A stretch of DNA of 64,000 bases from Marisa cornuarietis. Lineage: Eukaryota > Mollusca > Gastropoda > Architaenioglossa > Ampullariidae. The notes below the pieces were generated by a model. That model made no database searches. It was not told the DNA's origin and saw only the letters and a list, made by a program, of their open reading frames with translations. The translations under genes were made by a program, and so were the position numbers. The stretch lies in NCBI GenBank assembly GCA_004794655.1, contig SMMW01000614.1:3164501-3228500 (forward strand). The letters are read 5' to 3'. Of this stretch, positions 12,701 to 22,700 are shown piece by piece (the first letter of the stretch is position 1; each line of letters starts with the position of its first letter).

Positions 12701-15700
12701 GATTCACTCTCATCACGTCCATGCTGACGCTGCTGTGTAGGGGAAACATGATTCAGCAGAGAGCTGACACACAGCGAAGCTTTCACAACACCGGAGTCAG
12801 ACTCAGAATCAGGTGAAGGGGGGCACGAGACAGAATAACTACGGGTAGCAGATTTTTTCAAAGGACGCTGCTTACGGCGACCAGCACGATAGCGACGGAT
12901 TCGAATCTGTTGTTTCAATGGGCTGTCAACATTAATAGAATCATAATAAAGGGAAAATCTTCTCAAAGTGTCAACTAAACAGGCTGGAAGTGGAAGGGTT
13001 GCAAGGGGATTCAATAATGATAATTGAGTTGTCGAGTAGACAAACTGTCTTGTCATAATTCTATGACATAAAAATAAAATGCAGCACGAGTTCAAAAAAT
13101 ACAATAAAACGAAAACGATAAAAGATATTAAAACTGATAAGGATTTAAAGTTAAGCTAACTTTAGAGAAGGATAAACAGAACAAGCAACAGGAAGGCAAG
13201 ATAAAGAATCAGATCTAAAATCTATGTAATGGCCGAGAACGTAACCGTTAAAAGTAAAGTCCGCAACAAAAACATAAAAGCAAAGCAATTACAGATAGTA
13301 AAACAATAACAGAGGAAAGCTTAAGAGAAACAAATACAACTTGCAACTATAAGAAACCTATGGGTACGAAGAACAAAGAGGTTGCACGAGAAAATGTAAA
13401 AATTCACAGGAGAACAAAGCAACTCAGCCTGTCAGGCGCAGCCTCGTTTCCGAAAAGTGTGATCATAGCATCCTAAATTTGCAAACCAATTAGTCTTTGT
13501 GTCTTTCTCATTGCGCTATGAGCTAATGTTTAGACACTTTCCATATGTCTCATTAGTGCAGGCGTTTAAATGTTTCTCCTCAAGGCAACTTCTACGAGAA
13601 GACTTTATTAGGTTTTGATAGCTGAAGCCCCCTCTCACAGCCTGCATTGTGGTATAGTATAAGGAGGCACAGCTTTCCAAGACCAATCCCTGTAAAAATC
13701 AAATAACAGTTTAAACAGCTTGTGGAATCTCTCCGATATGCATTCTGCGTTACAGTTTCTTTGACCATAATCTATTCCTCTAAACATGCTGCTTTGTCAA
13801 GCAAGATTTTACTAAATTTGCTGCCCCTTGTGCTGGTTTTCTAGAGAAATCTGTTAAGATATTCAATTCTTTGTCTCCATAGGGTGTTCTGCAGACAGGC
13901 ATGTTCTGTCCTCTGCAGACAGGAAAAAGATGGGATGCATGGAAAGAACTCAAAATCCAGAGGCAACATCACTTGGATCTTTTGGGAACCTGTCATTAAT
14001 GTTCTTGCACAGATTGTCGCAAAAGCAACCCTGACAGCTTCTGTCCTGTGATGTTGTATCAAGTTCGCAACACATTATTTTTAAGTGTTATATAATACTG
14101 CCGGCATAAGTCCTGAAAAGGTCATGAGGACAGAAATAAATTAGAATTGAAAATAGTTTACCTGGCTGAATTCTTTCTGAAGAGTGCCTGTGGTCGGAAG
14201 TCTGATTGTCTCTGCAGCATCCTCGTTCGGTACTTAAAACACCCGAGGTTGTAAACGGGTTATTCTTAATTTTTTAGGCACACTTTACATCTCATGCCTT
14301 CTTCCTCGTTTATTAACCAAGGGTATTTCTTCAGCCATTCAAACTAACAGATGCGTGGTTTTTTACGTGCGGTCTCTGTCTCAATTCGTCTATTTCGTTG
14401 TCTACATTTTCAGTTCCAACAATTTGTGCGCCACACTCTGACGAGTTTCTGTTTCTTCCTGTCCTTTGGCGGTCTGGTGGCGCAACGGTTAGCGCCTGTC
14501 ACCAATACAGTGAAGGTTGGCCGTCCTGGGTTCAGTTCTCATCTCGGGCACGCTGTTCTTTCTCTGCATGTGGCATCTGTTTACAGGGCTGGCTGATATA
14601 GCCTTAGTTGCTGGCTCGGCGTAAAACACCAATCCAAAAAAAATTCTTTCTGTCCTTGTCGATTTCTACTTTCCAGGACATCTTCTGCTGTTCTTGTCGT
14701 GAACGAAAAGTCAAACAGAGTTAACAGTTGCATTCACGTCGTTTTTAACTCGCTTGCTTCCAATACCCTTTGATCTATCCCGCCCCAAATGTTTTCGCTG
14801 TGGGCGTGTCAACAATTTACTTCCTGGTGTGAAATTTGGAGCGGGTTGCATCAGATAGATAACAACTGGTCAGTTTGAAAACTGTCCAGTCATTAGCATC
14901 GATTCTAGTGGGTCAGCTTCAAACCAGCGCGAAGAATGACAACAATTACTTTTGAAGTACCGCATCACGTGTTCAAAAGTGCGCCAGCCACGGGATTTTT
15001 GCAGGCGCATGGTTGCGCTGACTTTCAGACAATGCACCCCCTGGCGAAATTTGCGGGAATCCCACAAGGCCGCAGCCTAGAATTACCTCTGAACCTTCAT
15101 GCAAACTTTAAAATTTCACACAAATATATCCTTAACATCACTGGTGCTGAGCTATGTAAAGAATTACCATTGGGTGGTTGACCGCTGTTCGCAACAAAGA
15201 AAGAGGCAGCTGGAACAGATAAAGAGGTAGCATTCATACAAGTCAGGAAAAGTATTTTCTGAAAGTGACTTTGATGATGTGTATATGAGAAAAAAAAATG
15301 AAGCCTATAAACAACAATGAAAATCTGATATACATAATCAATATACCCAACAGCCAAATGATATATATAGACTATGTGAAGTTTCAATCAATTATTAATC
15401 TATCATTTCCCACATTTAAGTGATATGTCATGGTAGGAAATGGACTACACAAGTAATAGACAATTTTAAAATAAAGATGTTTCAGTTCAAAATCACTCTT
15501 CTTTTCTCAAGATACATACCTAGAATCACTATGCATAAAAACAACACAGACATCAGGAATGTACATAAATAAAATTCATAGAGCAAAGGCCTCGGCCAGT
15601 GGTAAAGCTGGGACTGAATGCTAATTCTGTGTATAAAAGTGACATCATTGTTTTGACCTTTTTTGGGGCACTAGGTAGTGGTTAAAACACTTGTCACCAT

Positions 15701-16450
15701 TGCAGTAAAAATGTCCTTGTTCAGAGCTCATCTCAGTACACTCTCTAGATGTAACACCTGTTTGTAGGGCTGTTAGGGGTTTGCTCCAAGTACTCTGGTT
15801 TCCTCCCAAACTTAGAGTGTAAAATCACCTCTAGGTGGAAGCACTTTCTTACCAAACCAAGGATTCAACATTTGACCTTTCTGTTTGTATGCTTGTATCT
15901 TAAGAACAAAGTAAAGGTTATATTCACCCACAATTTTAGAATTAGTATTTTGCACTCAGCTTTACCCGCTCATTAGAAAAAAACTGCATCCCGCTACTCC
16001 TTTAAATTAAACCTAGCGTGCGTTCTGACGTGTGTGTGTGTGTGTGTGATCGATTCTTTATTGTTTCGAGAGCATAGCTCCGGCAAGAGCATCGGCACCT
16101 ACCCAACATCTTAAAACTGCAATAGCATAATCCCTTTATAAACAAGACCAGTTATAATCAAAAGAGATAGAAAGAGAGTATATATGTATATGTGTGAGAG
16201 TGAGCGAGAGAGAGAAAGAGAGAAATCTGAAGCAGTACAGATCATTTATTTAGACTTGCTAAGAAATTATAACACAGGATCTGACAACGATATAAAGCCG
16301 CGAAGCACAACATTTTGTTGGGAATACGGAAAAGCGAATTTTCTGATGTAGTACATAAGAATGATTTTAGATACTAAATAAAATTTCCCATACTTTAATA
16401 ATTAAAGCCAAGTAAAAATTAAAGAACATTAATAAAGCGGGATATACCAT
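6779..16450 (-). CDS. LSM4: U6 snRNA-associated Sm-like protein LSm4
   Basis: LSm4 is a subunit of the nuclear LSm2-8 ring, which binds the U6 snRNA 3' end, and of the cytoplasmic LSm1-7 ring, which acts in mRNA decapping. Exons, 5' to 3' on the minus strand: ATG only at 16450-16448 (candidate), 15209-15168, 8679-8581, 8279-8105 and 6876-6779. Phases agree and give 138 residues; the human protein has 139. Exon 2 encodes [14 protein letters not shown]. The Sm1 motif includes D33 and N37, and Sm2 is [11 protein letters not shown] at 61-71. The C-terminus is an RG/GGG-rich tail. The one-codon first exon rests on an ATG|GTATAT donor and on my recollection that the human gene has the same split, so it is the weakest part. 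The last exon needs the distal of two AG acceptors 4 nt apart; the proximal one would shift the frame. The intron from 8680 to 15167 holds a LINE and a SINE. Confidence 0.9.
7484..8034. repeat. Unnamed ~550-bp interspersed repeat, copy 1
   Basis: This lies in the last LSM4 intron. It aligns in the same orientation over its full length with 35331-35857, in a POLR1A intron. Shared landmarks include 'ttagatatcc', 'actaggtcctat', 'cctgtgcaacaagca' and the end 'tcctatgagtt'. Near the right end is a short hairpin, CGCTC-TACG-GAGCG. No terminal repeats, target duplication or coding sequence are evident, so the class is unknown. Confidence 0.65.
9472..13440 (-). mobile_element. CR1/L2-like LINE, near full length (copy A)
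   Basis: A minus-strand non-LTR retrotransposon within an LSM4 intron, in the same orientation as the gene. The 3' end carries a short ATT-type tract (plus-strand TAA, around 9478-9488). It is preceded by a conserved block with the palindrome AGAGCATGCTCT and then 'gcgctataaaaatcttca'. The single long ORF spans 9739-13104. The 5' boundary is not defined; the value given is a guess. Base composition is visibly more GC-rich than the flanks. Five other copies or fragments of the family are in this window. Confidence 0.85.
9739..13104 (-). CDS. LINE endonuclease-reverse transcriptase polyprotein (ORF2-like)
   Basis: A 1121-codon uninterrupted frame. It copies element RNA at a nicked target (target-primed reverse transcription). 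Residues 1-165 are basic and of unknown role, with an Arg/Lys-rich patch near 68-84. An apurinic-type endonuclease follows at about 167-400: FNAQSV with N172, TETW with E204, GDVNVHFD near 320, and SDH near 395. Reverse transcriptase covers about 630-900: LDLSAAFD near 744-751, [10 protein letters not shown] near 802-811, and the catalytic YADD near 835-838. The start could be the first ATG (13104) or an internal one at residue 17. All key catalytic motifs are present. No separate ORF1 was found. The family assignment (Jockey superfamily, CR1/L2-like) rests on motif style. Confidence 0.85.
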   Translation of the reverse strand: MYFLNSCCILFLCHRIMTRQFVYSTTQLSLLNPLATLPLPACLVDTLRRFSLYYDSINVDSPLKQQIRIRRYRAGRRKQRPLKKSATRSYSVSCPPSPDSESDSGVVKASLCVSSLLNHVSPTQQRQHGRDESESVGSNNFTPNQHGRLRTGDCQVSRTPQLNTRLHVGLFNAQSVSSAQQSLKRAEIVEFVIDRRLDIFIITETWLKQHGDKSVCVDLTPVGCCLKSFPRPTRGGGIAIIYRSSLAKYLSFTTAVSFPHTSFEFVQVSSSAPHCSMHLLCIHRPPPSARNKLTASTFFSEFHDLLDYSNALIGPAILLGDVNVHFDNSSHPDTVKLSEMLHTFRFVQSVSQPTHKRDHILDWVIHRPDDHLVQSVDVSHDLSSDHYSVLIELDRKCPSSAPVFRPTRSLQNVDRLAFKAQLQMALPQPPSAEQLDCVLRRVVDDHAPVSRRLMRQSKCAPWYSQIRVELRDLKRMRRRAERVWRKTGLAIHKEIYNAAKRSVAKCIYAAKASYLQGQIINCTSSKKLFAICSQMTGSKTATPLPTAYPASLLPQVFSDYFTSKILDIRSSLDSVSALDSISCDVLPGCSMTKFLPVSETDVKAVILKAKPTTCELDPMPTSLLLECLDTLLPAITNIVNVSLSSGVFPSLFKNAVVRPLLKKSTLDVNVLNNYRPVPNLSFLSKIIEKIVLTQLWAYLQEHHLIPQAQSAYRPFHSSETTLIKVTTDILSALDSGDVSPLTLLDLSAAFDTIDHSLLLHRLHTLYGISGPALSWFNSYLTDRTQTVSVDGQTSRPASLFCGVPQGSVLGPVLFILYTKPLSSCIQSHQVSHQSYADDTQLYCSTPPAESHSAISSIEACISDVKGWMVKNKLKLNDDKTEALLCHRRRHQPSLVSLPNHIKVGDSNITFTSSVRNLGFIVTDDMTLDRHVASVCRSAYYELHKISAIRHFLSTRATNTLVCAFVLSRLDYCNSLLAGCPDYLIQRLQRVQNSAARLVLRARKRDHVTPLLRFLHWLHIRSRIQYKLSVLCFNFFAGSCPDYFSELLIPYSPSRQLRSSSDDRILTVPVTRTTTYGHRTFGYCAAKQWNSLPFHISLPFYLPTTESYKSALKTHLFLEHFS
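14468..14643 (+). mobile_element. tRNA-derived SINE
   Basis: It begins with an A-box-like TGGCGCAACGGTTAGCGCC. About 45 nt later comes a B-box-like GGTTCAGTTCTC, the internal promoter layout of RNA polymerase III. A non-tRNA body follows, ending in 'cgtaaaacaccaatcc' and a short A-run. It lies in the large LSM4 intron. A diverged relative is at 15662-15838. Confidence 0.6.
15662..15838 (+). mobile_element. Diverged tRNA-derived SINE, same family as 14468-14643
   Basis: This shares the order of blocks with 14468-14643: 'ggtagtggttaaaacac' in the A-box position, 'ttgtcaccat', 'tgttcagagctcatctcag' over the B box, and 'gtttgtagggctg'. The more degraded boxes suggest an older insertion. It lies between the candidate first and second LSM4 exons. 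Confidence 0.5.
16028..16048. repeat. (GT)n microsatellite
   Basis: A run of GT repeats lies in the first LSM4 intron. A GA-rich tract at about 16190-16225 follows nearby. Confidence 0.85.
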
Positions 16451-16767
16451 TTTTGCGCTAAAATCATAAATGCTCGAAACACTGTAGTTCGAAAGAAGAA
16501 CGATTGAGAGGAAATGGTCTGAATGCCAGTTGTCGTAAGTAATTTTTTCCGGTCATCACTTTTATATTTTACAGACTACTTAAGAGATTATGAAACTATA
16601 GAGATTAAAAATATGTCCCGTCACATATATATTTTAAAAAAGAGTTTATTTGTTTTCTTTTAGCAACATACCTTCCCCCACCCCCACCCTGAAAGGGAAC
16701 TAACTTCAGTCGTACTTGGACGCCGCTCGTGGATGTGCAGACATTAACTTGGTTGAGACCCTTCTTC
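16451..16767. promoter_or_regulatory. Probable bidirectional promoter of LSM4 and OGFOD1
   Basis: About 320 bp separate the candidate LSM4 start codon (minus) from the OGFOD1 start codon (plus). Both genes have housekeeping roles, and head-to-head pairs of this spacing usually share a promoter. No clear TATA box was assigned for either direction. A C-rich run at 16676-16690 is the only conspicuous composition feature. If the LSM4 first exon is elsewhere, this is simply the OGFOD1 promoter. Confidence 0.4.
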
Positions 16768-19700
16768 ATGTTTACAATGAGCACGTCACAAAATGAATCC
16801 GATGAATCAAGTCCAAAGCGTTTTAAAGGACCAAACACAATCAGTATTAACAAAAAGTATTTTCAAGATGCACTGAAGAATATTATTCGAAAAGAGTTCC
16901 AAGCAAGATCAAGCTTTAAAGATGGTAACTATTTTTAGTATTTGCTAGTTTGGATCGTTTGTCTGTAATGGCTTCATTATTAAGACCTTAGGCCAAGTTT
17001 TTTTTAAGTTGACGAAGTATTTTTTAAATTGTTTTTCTTTATTCCAAAAAGCTGCTAGCATTTTTAGAAGTCAAGCCGTCGTCCTTTGTGGCCGGAAAAT
17101 ATGATCTGAGTGAGAATAGAAGGCCTTCACACATTAGGCCTAATATTGTGAACGAATATTATCCTTCCAGTCTGATTGGAGCGAGGTCTGTTAATTTATT
17201 TAAGTTAGTGTGTCTTACGTTTAAGTAAAAGTAAACCAATAAAAGGAAAAATACACTCAGCACTGTCTTTCTTAGTTTGTACACTCATCTGCACTCAGTC
17301 CAAGAATAGTTATTTTAACGGCAATAAGCGATCGCTGATCAACCTTTGCGTCATTGAGGAAACAGGGATTCATTTCTCCAACCAACTAATACTATCACCA
17401 GGGAAAATGACTAGCAATTGCTGGCAGTGTTAATGAAGTTCTGAATCTTAAAAGAAAGCTTTATCAGAATTGTTTGAAGCATTTAGAGGCCTTCTGTCAG
17501 TGAAATGCTGTGTAAAGCTGCTAATTTGATGATTAAATGTCACTAGTTTATTTAGCCACAAGATCATATCACCCTGCAGCCTAAGTGAAATCGTCCAAGG
17601 TAAGACTATATCGTCCCAACACCGAAAAGTCAAATTGTCTCAGGCCCAAAAGACAAATCTATCACTGATGATAAGTAAGTAGCTATTAACATCAAATATT
17701 ACAAAATAGCCATACATTTAAACAGAGCCTTGCGATTACATTGAGCCACTATTTTAGTAAACAAAAATGGACGTTTGGCAATATGCATACAGAGAATGTT
17801 TCTTACAATGGTGCATATCATCTCAGGGTCAAAAGAGTAGTCTGTGAGATCTAGGAGACAAATTTCTTTTGACCCTGGGGCGATATACTTTAAATGCAAA
17901 TCTTCAACTAAAGAATAACTGACGACTGCCCAAAAAAAAGGTCTAGACTAAATTGACAGCAGCATTAAGCGGTGGAAGTTGATTTGAGCACTGCCCATTA
18001 TCTATTTGACCACATTGTAATCTACACAGTGATTTGACGAAATCAGTAATTATAAATTTTCATGTAGTCTTTTTTATCATCTTTTGCTGACCTCAACACA
18101 TTAATCTTTATTTTTTATTTTGTGTTGTTTTAGATGGAATGTTTTGTAAAAAAAATGGATGTATAAAAATACACATGTCACTTCCATTTGCATGTTAATT
18201 AGTCCAAGATTTTTGTAAGGCCTGCATAACACACTATAGATGTCAGAGACTAGCCCAAGTCAATCTTATCATATTACAATGAAATCAGTGACATATGTGG
18301 TATGAATCGAATTTCAAGGAAACTATAGAAGCCTAACACCTTTTTTTTTAAGACGTAGACAGGACTTCATTATTTGGTAATATTAACACCTTAGGTTGTA
18401 CTACGTAACCATCTCATGCTTTTACCATTTTTTTGTGCCTGCACAATTACGCAGGGAAAATTAAAACCGCATCCACCACACCCCAAAAATGTCGCAAGTT
18501 TGTCTGTCATATATACATAAATGTAGTCAAAATCAATTTCAGTTCTCTGCAATCATGGCATTTTACAGCTTTAGAGGTTCTGGAATATCTTTCGTTCGCT
18601 TCCTCTTTAAGTTGGAAAGTGTACCCTTCTTTAGATCAGAAAGAAGCCTGAAGCATAATGTGATACCAGTATCATTGGATGTGAAACAAAATTCAAAGAA
18701 CGATGATACCTAAAAATTGTGACACCTGTGTTTGTGCACATCTTTCTCCTGCGAACCCAACTTTACAATGAGAGGTAATATTAACCTCTATGGTCTGTGC
18801 AGCCCTCTCTGTCTTTTATTGTGTATGCATGTGTGCACATGTTCACAGAAAAATATTCTGAATAGTTATTCTGTAATAAGTGGTCAAATCAACTATAGGC
18901 ATTGTCAATCAATAAGTAGTCAAATTTACCTGTGACGATATTAATGAGACCATTAAGGTTTGAAAATGTTTTTTTGTTCTATTATAGTTGACAAGTGTCT
19001 GGTCTTCAGATTAATATTTAAAGCAAATTGCAAAACCAAATAAATTTATTACATGTAATTGATAATAAACTGGTGATTTATTTTGTTTTCAGATGTAACA
19101 GGAGCAGAGGTACAATGTGCACCATTTCGTCATGTATCTTTGCCTTGTTTTATTCACGACGATCAGTTTGTCTCAGACCTCATATCTGAGCTTGAAGGAC
19201 TTGATATGCAGGAGAAAAGCAATGACCTCTATAAATTCAAGCAGGTAATAGTATCAGAGTTTTGAACCTTGACAGAAAATGTTTAATAGACACTGAAGTC
19301 TCTGAGAGTTGCATTTCAGTCATGAATGAAGCATATTTTAAAAAAATTGCACTTCCTCATTTACTCTGTCCGCTTGTTTGCTGTCACTGACTGCAACTTT
19401 CTAGCTCACTACATTTTTAATACTTCTTCCATGATCTGGAAGCTCTTTGAGTTGCCTACCAAGCTGTTTTCTTATTACTCTACCCTTCCCATTAATTTTG
19501 TCATGTTTATCTAGAATCGACTTTAGTTTTTGAAGTATTATTATTTTCCTGCTTATTTTAGACTTTTTTCTTTCGGTTTATATTCTTTCACCATATTGCT
19601 TTAAAACTTTTGTTTAACCTTCATTCTTTTTCTCAGAGCATGGAACTAAAACATGCAAAGACACCTTCCATCAAAGCATTTCGGTAAGCTAATTTGACTG

Positions 19701-22700
19701 CTTGTTCCGTCTCCAATTAAGATTATGTAATTTTTTTTTTAATATGCACCACACAAGTACAACAGGCATTCAGTATTTATACATGATTATCATCCAAGCA
19801 TTGCTGAAATGTAGTATGAAAAGTAAATTGTAAGTCAAACTCAAGTATCATATAAGAAATAGGTTGCCTTATAAAAATATGATGTAAATGAGGGGGAAAA
19901 AAGATCTTTCATATTGCAACCAGTCATCAGCAATGGCTTATATCTTTCCAACACATCTGTTCTTTATGCTAAAAAGTAATGCAGCTTTGGTTATTCCAAT
20001 TTCCCTGAGGCTTGGAGACAAATTTATGATATTTAGCCATTAAATGAACAAATCTAATATTCTATAAACACACTTTTCAGCACCTAGTATTATGCCTTTG
20101 ACAATGTAACATAAGAGCAATTTGTTAGTTGATGGTCAGATATCTCGCCCCCCTTCACTTTTCTGTGGTGTTCCCCAAGGCTCAGTACTTGGCCCAGTTC
20201 TGTTCATCCTGTATACTAAGCCACTTTCATCATGCATCCGGTCTCACCAGGTTTCTCATCAGTCCTGTGCTGACGACACGCAGCTTTACTGTTCTACTCC
20301 ACCGGCTGAGTCACACTCTGCTATTAGCTCTCTAGAAGCTTGTATCAGCGATGTCAAGGGCTGGATGGTAAAAAACAAGCTTAAACTAAATGATGATAAA
20401 ATGGAAGCCCTCTTGTGCCATAGAAGAAGACATCAACCTTCACTCGTCAGTCTGCCCAATCACATCAAGGTGGGCGACAGCAACATCACCTTCACGTCAT
20501 CCGTTAGGAATCTGGGATTTATTGTCACTGCTGACATGACACTCGATAGACATGTAGCATCTGTCTGTCCGTTTGCCTATTATGAACTCCATAAGATCAG
20601 TGCCATCCGTCACTTTCTCTCTACACGCGCTACCAATACTCTTGTCTGTGCGTTTGTTCTTTCTCAACTTGACTACTGCAACTCCTTGCTGGCAGGCTGC
20701 CCTGACTACCTCATTCAGAGACTCCAGAGAGTACAGAACTCTGCTGCACGTCTGGTGCTTAGAGCCACGAAAAGGGACCATGTCACTTCTCTCCTTCGTT
20801 TTCTGCGCTGGCTACCCATCCGTTCTCGCATTCAGTACAAACTGTCTGTGCTGTGTTTTAATTTCTTTGCTGGCTCCTGTCCTAACTATTTCTCTGAACT
20901 TCTCATCCCTTACTCTCCGTCCAGACAACTACGCTCTTCGTCTGACGACCATATCCTAACTGTTCCTGTCACCAGAACAACAACATATGGTCACAGGACT
21001 TTTGGCTACTGTGCTGCAAAACAATGGAACTCTCTTCCTTTCCATATCCGCCACCTTCTTACAATTGAATCTTTCAAATCTGCACTGAAAACGCACCTTT
21101 TCCTTGAGCATTACTCCTAACACATTCCACAATGCTAGTCCTTCTTACCCCCCCCCTCCCTTCCCTCTTGCTACTTTACCCATCTTTCTCCAGAATCACT
21201 ATATTTCTCTGTTCCTGTTACTTGATGGCTTTTGTTTTCTGTTTCGTCGTCAGTACTGTCGTTTTCTTTCGTCCCCTTTGTTCTGTATCTACTTAGTCCA
21301 CGTCTCTTCCTCGTTTTAAGCGCTAAGAGCATGCTCTCTATGAGTGTGACTATGCGCTATAAAAATTTTCACTATTATTATTATTATTATTATTATTATA
21401 ATTTTCTGTTTAGCCATGTGTTTAGTCCTCAGTCAAACATTGTAATAAGGATGTTTCCAAAGAAGGTATTCAAGTGTTTCTTCTGAGTTATTAAGATGAT
21501 GTAACTTATATTACTCATACACTGCATGTCTTAGTGTAAATAAAAAGACATTTAAAATTAGCAGAAAAGAAGATGGGGTTAAAATAAGTCTAGTAAAAAG
21601 TTATTTGGAGTGCTCTTTTGTGGAGTTGTGATCCAAGGGTGACATTTGTGGAGAGCGTATAGATTGGCACAAAGAAATGGGTGTTTGTCCAAAATGTTCA
21701 TAGCTTGTGTAAAAAAAAGAAGTTAGAACATAAAAAAGACCATGCCCAAGGTCTAGTACATAAACATGGCCTAAACAGAAACATTTACAACTCATTTGAA
21801 ATAGAATCTTCTGCATTGTTTCTTGTTAATATTGCAGAAAAATGTTCCAAGACCAAATGTTACCATGGTTGAAAGATATCACTTGTCATCCACTGAATGA
21901 TAGGATAGACATGTTTTGTTCTCTTTACCAGTACACAGGTATGTGCACATTTCCTGTTGTATTAGATGTTAGAAAAGAACGTATTAATACAGTGGCTTTG
22001 GGTTGAACCATGTGACCTTTGATTAGTATTTGATAAAACAGTGGCACTTAGTTCTACATCATAGAATGTCCATTTTAACGCATAATTAACCTCTAGTACA
22101 ACTATATAATCCTAACAAAAACAGTACAAAATTAAAATAACAACAACGAAAGCAGTTTGAGAGTAGAAGAAGGGTAAGCTAATTGCACCTTGCAAGTTCT
22201 GGAATTTTTTTCAGATATTCTTCTCTGTCATGACGATGAGCTAGAGGAGAGATACATAGCATTTATTTACTATCTGGTTCCAAAATTATGGAGTAAGGAA
22301 GATGGTGGCACACTGGATCTTTTCAACATGGATGGTAAGATTGAGTGTACCTAAATGGGTAAAATTATGTTGGAGAGTTTCTTGTTGAGAGCATTCTTTT
22401 GTATGATCAAATTTTTATCCCTCAGTGATGAATGCTTTGTATGTAAAATGTGTTGATGCGTTGAGCATTACTCCTAACACCAGCCCACACAATAGTCGTC
22501 CTTTTTACCCTCCCCCTCCCCTCCCGCTCTTGCTACTTTTCTACCCATCTTTCTCTGCAGAATCACTATATTCTCTGTTCCTGTTACTTGGTGCCTTTTT
22601 GTGTTTTATATCTTTGTTCTCTGTTTGTCGTAGTACTGTTGTTTATTCTTCTGTCTCTCGTGTTCTGTCCATTTAGTCCATGTTTCTTCCCCGTTTTAAA

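Noticed and set aside
14870..15181. Overlapping open frames on both strands that looked like a small gene
   Set aside because: The minus-strand 15168-15209 part is an LSM4 exon in a different frame; the longer frames have no recognisable domain and are shadows.
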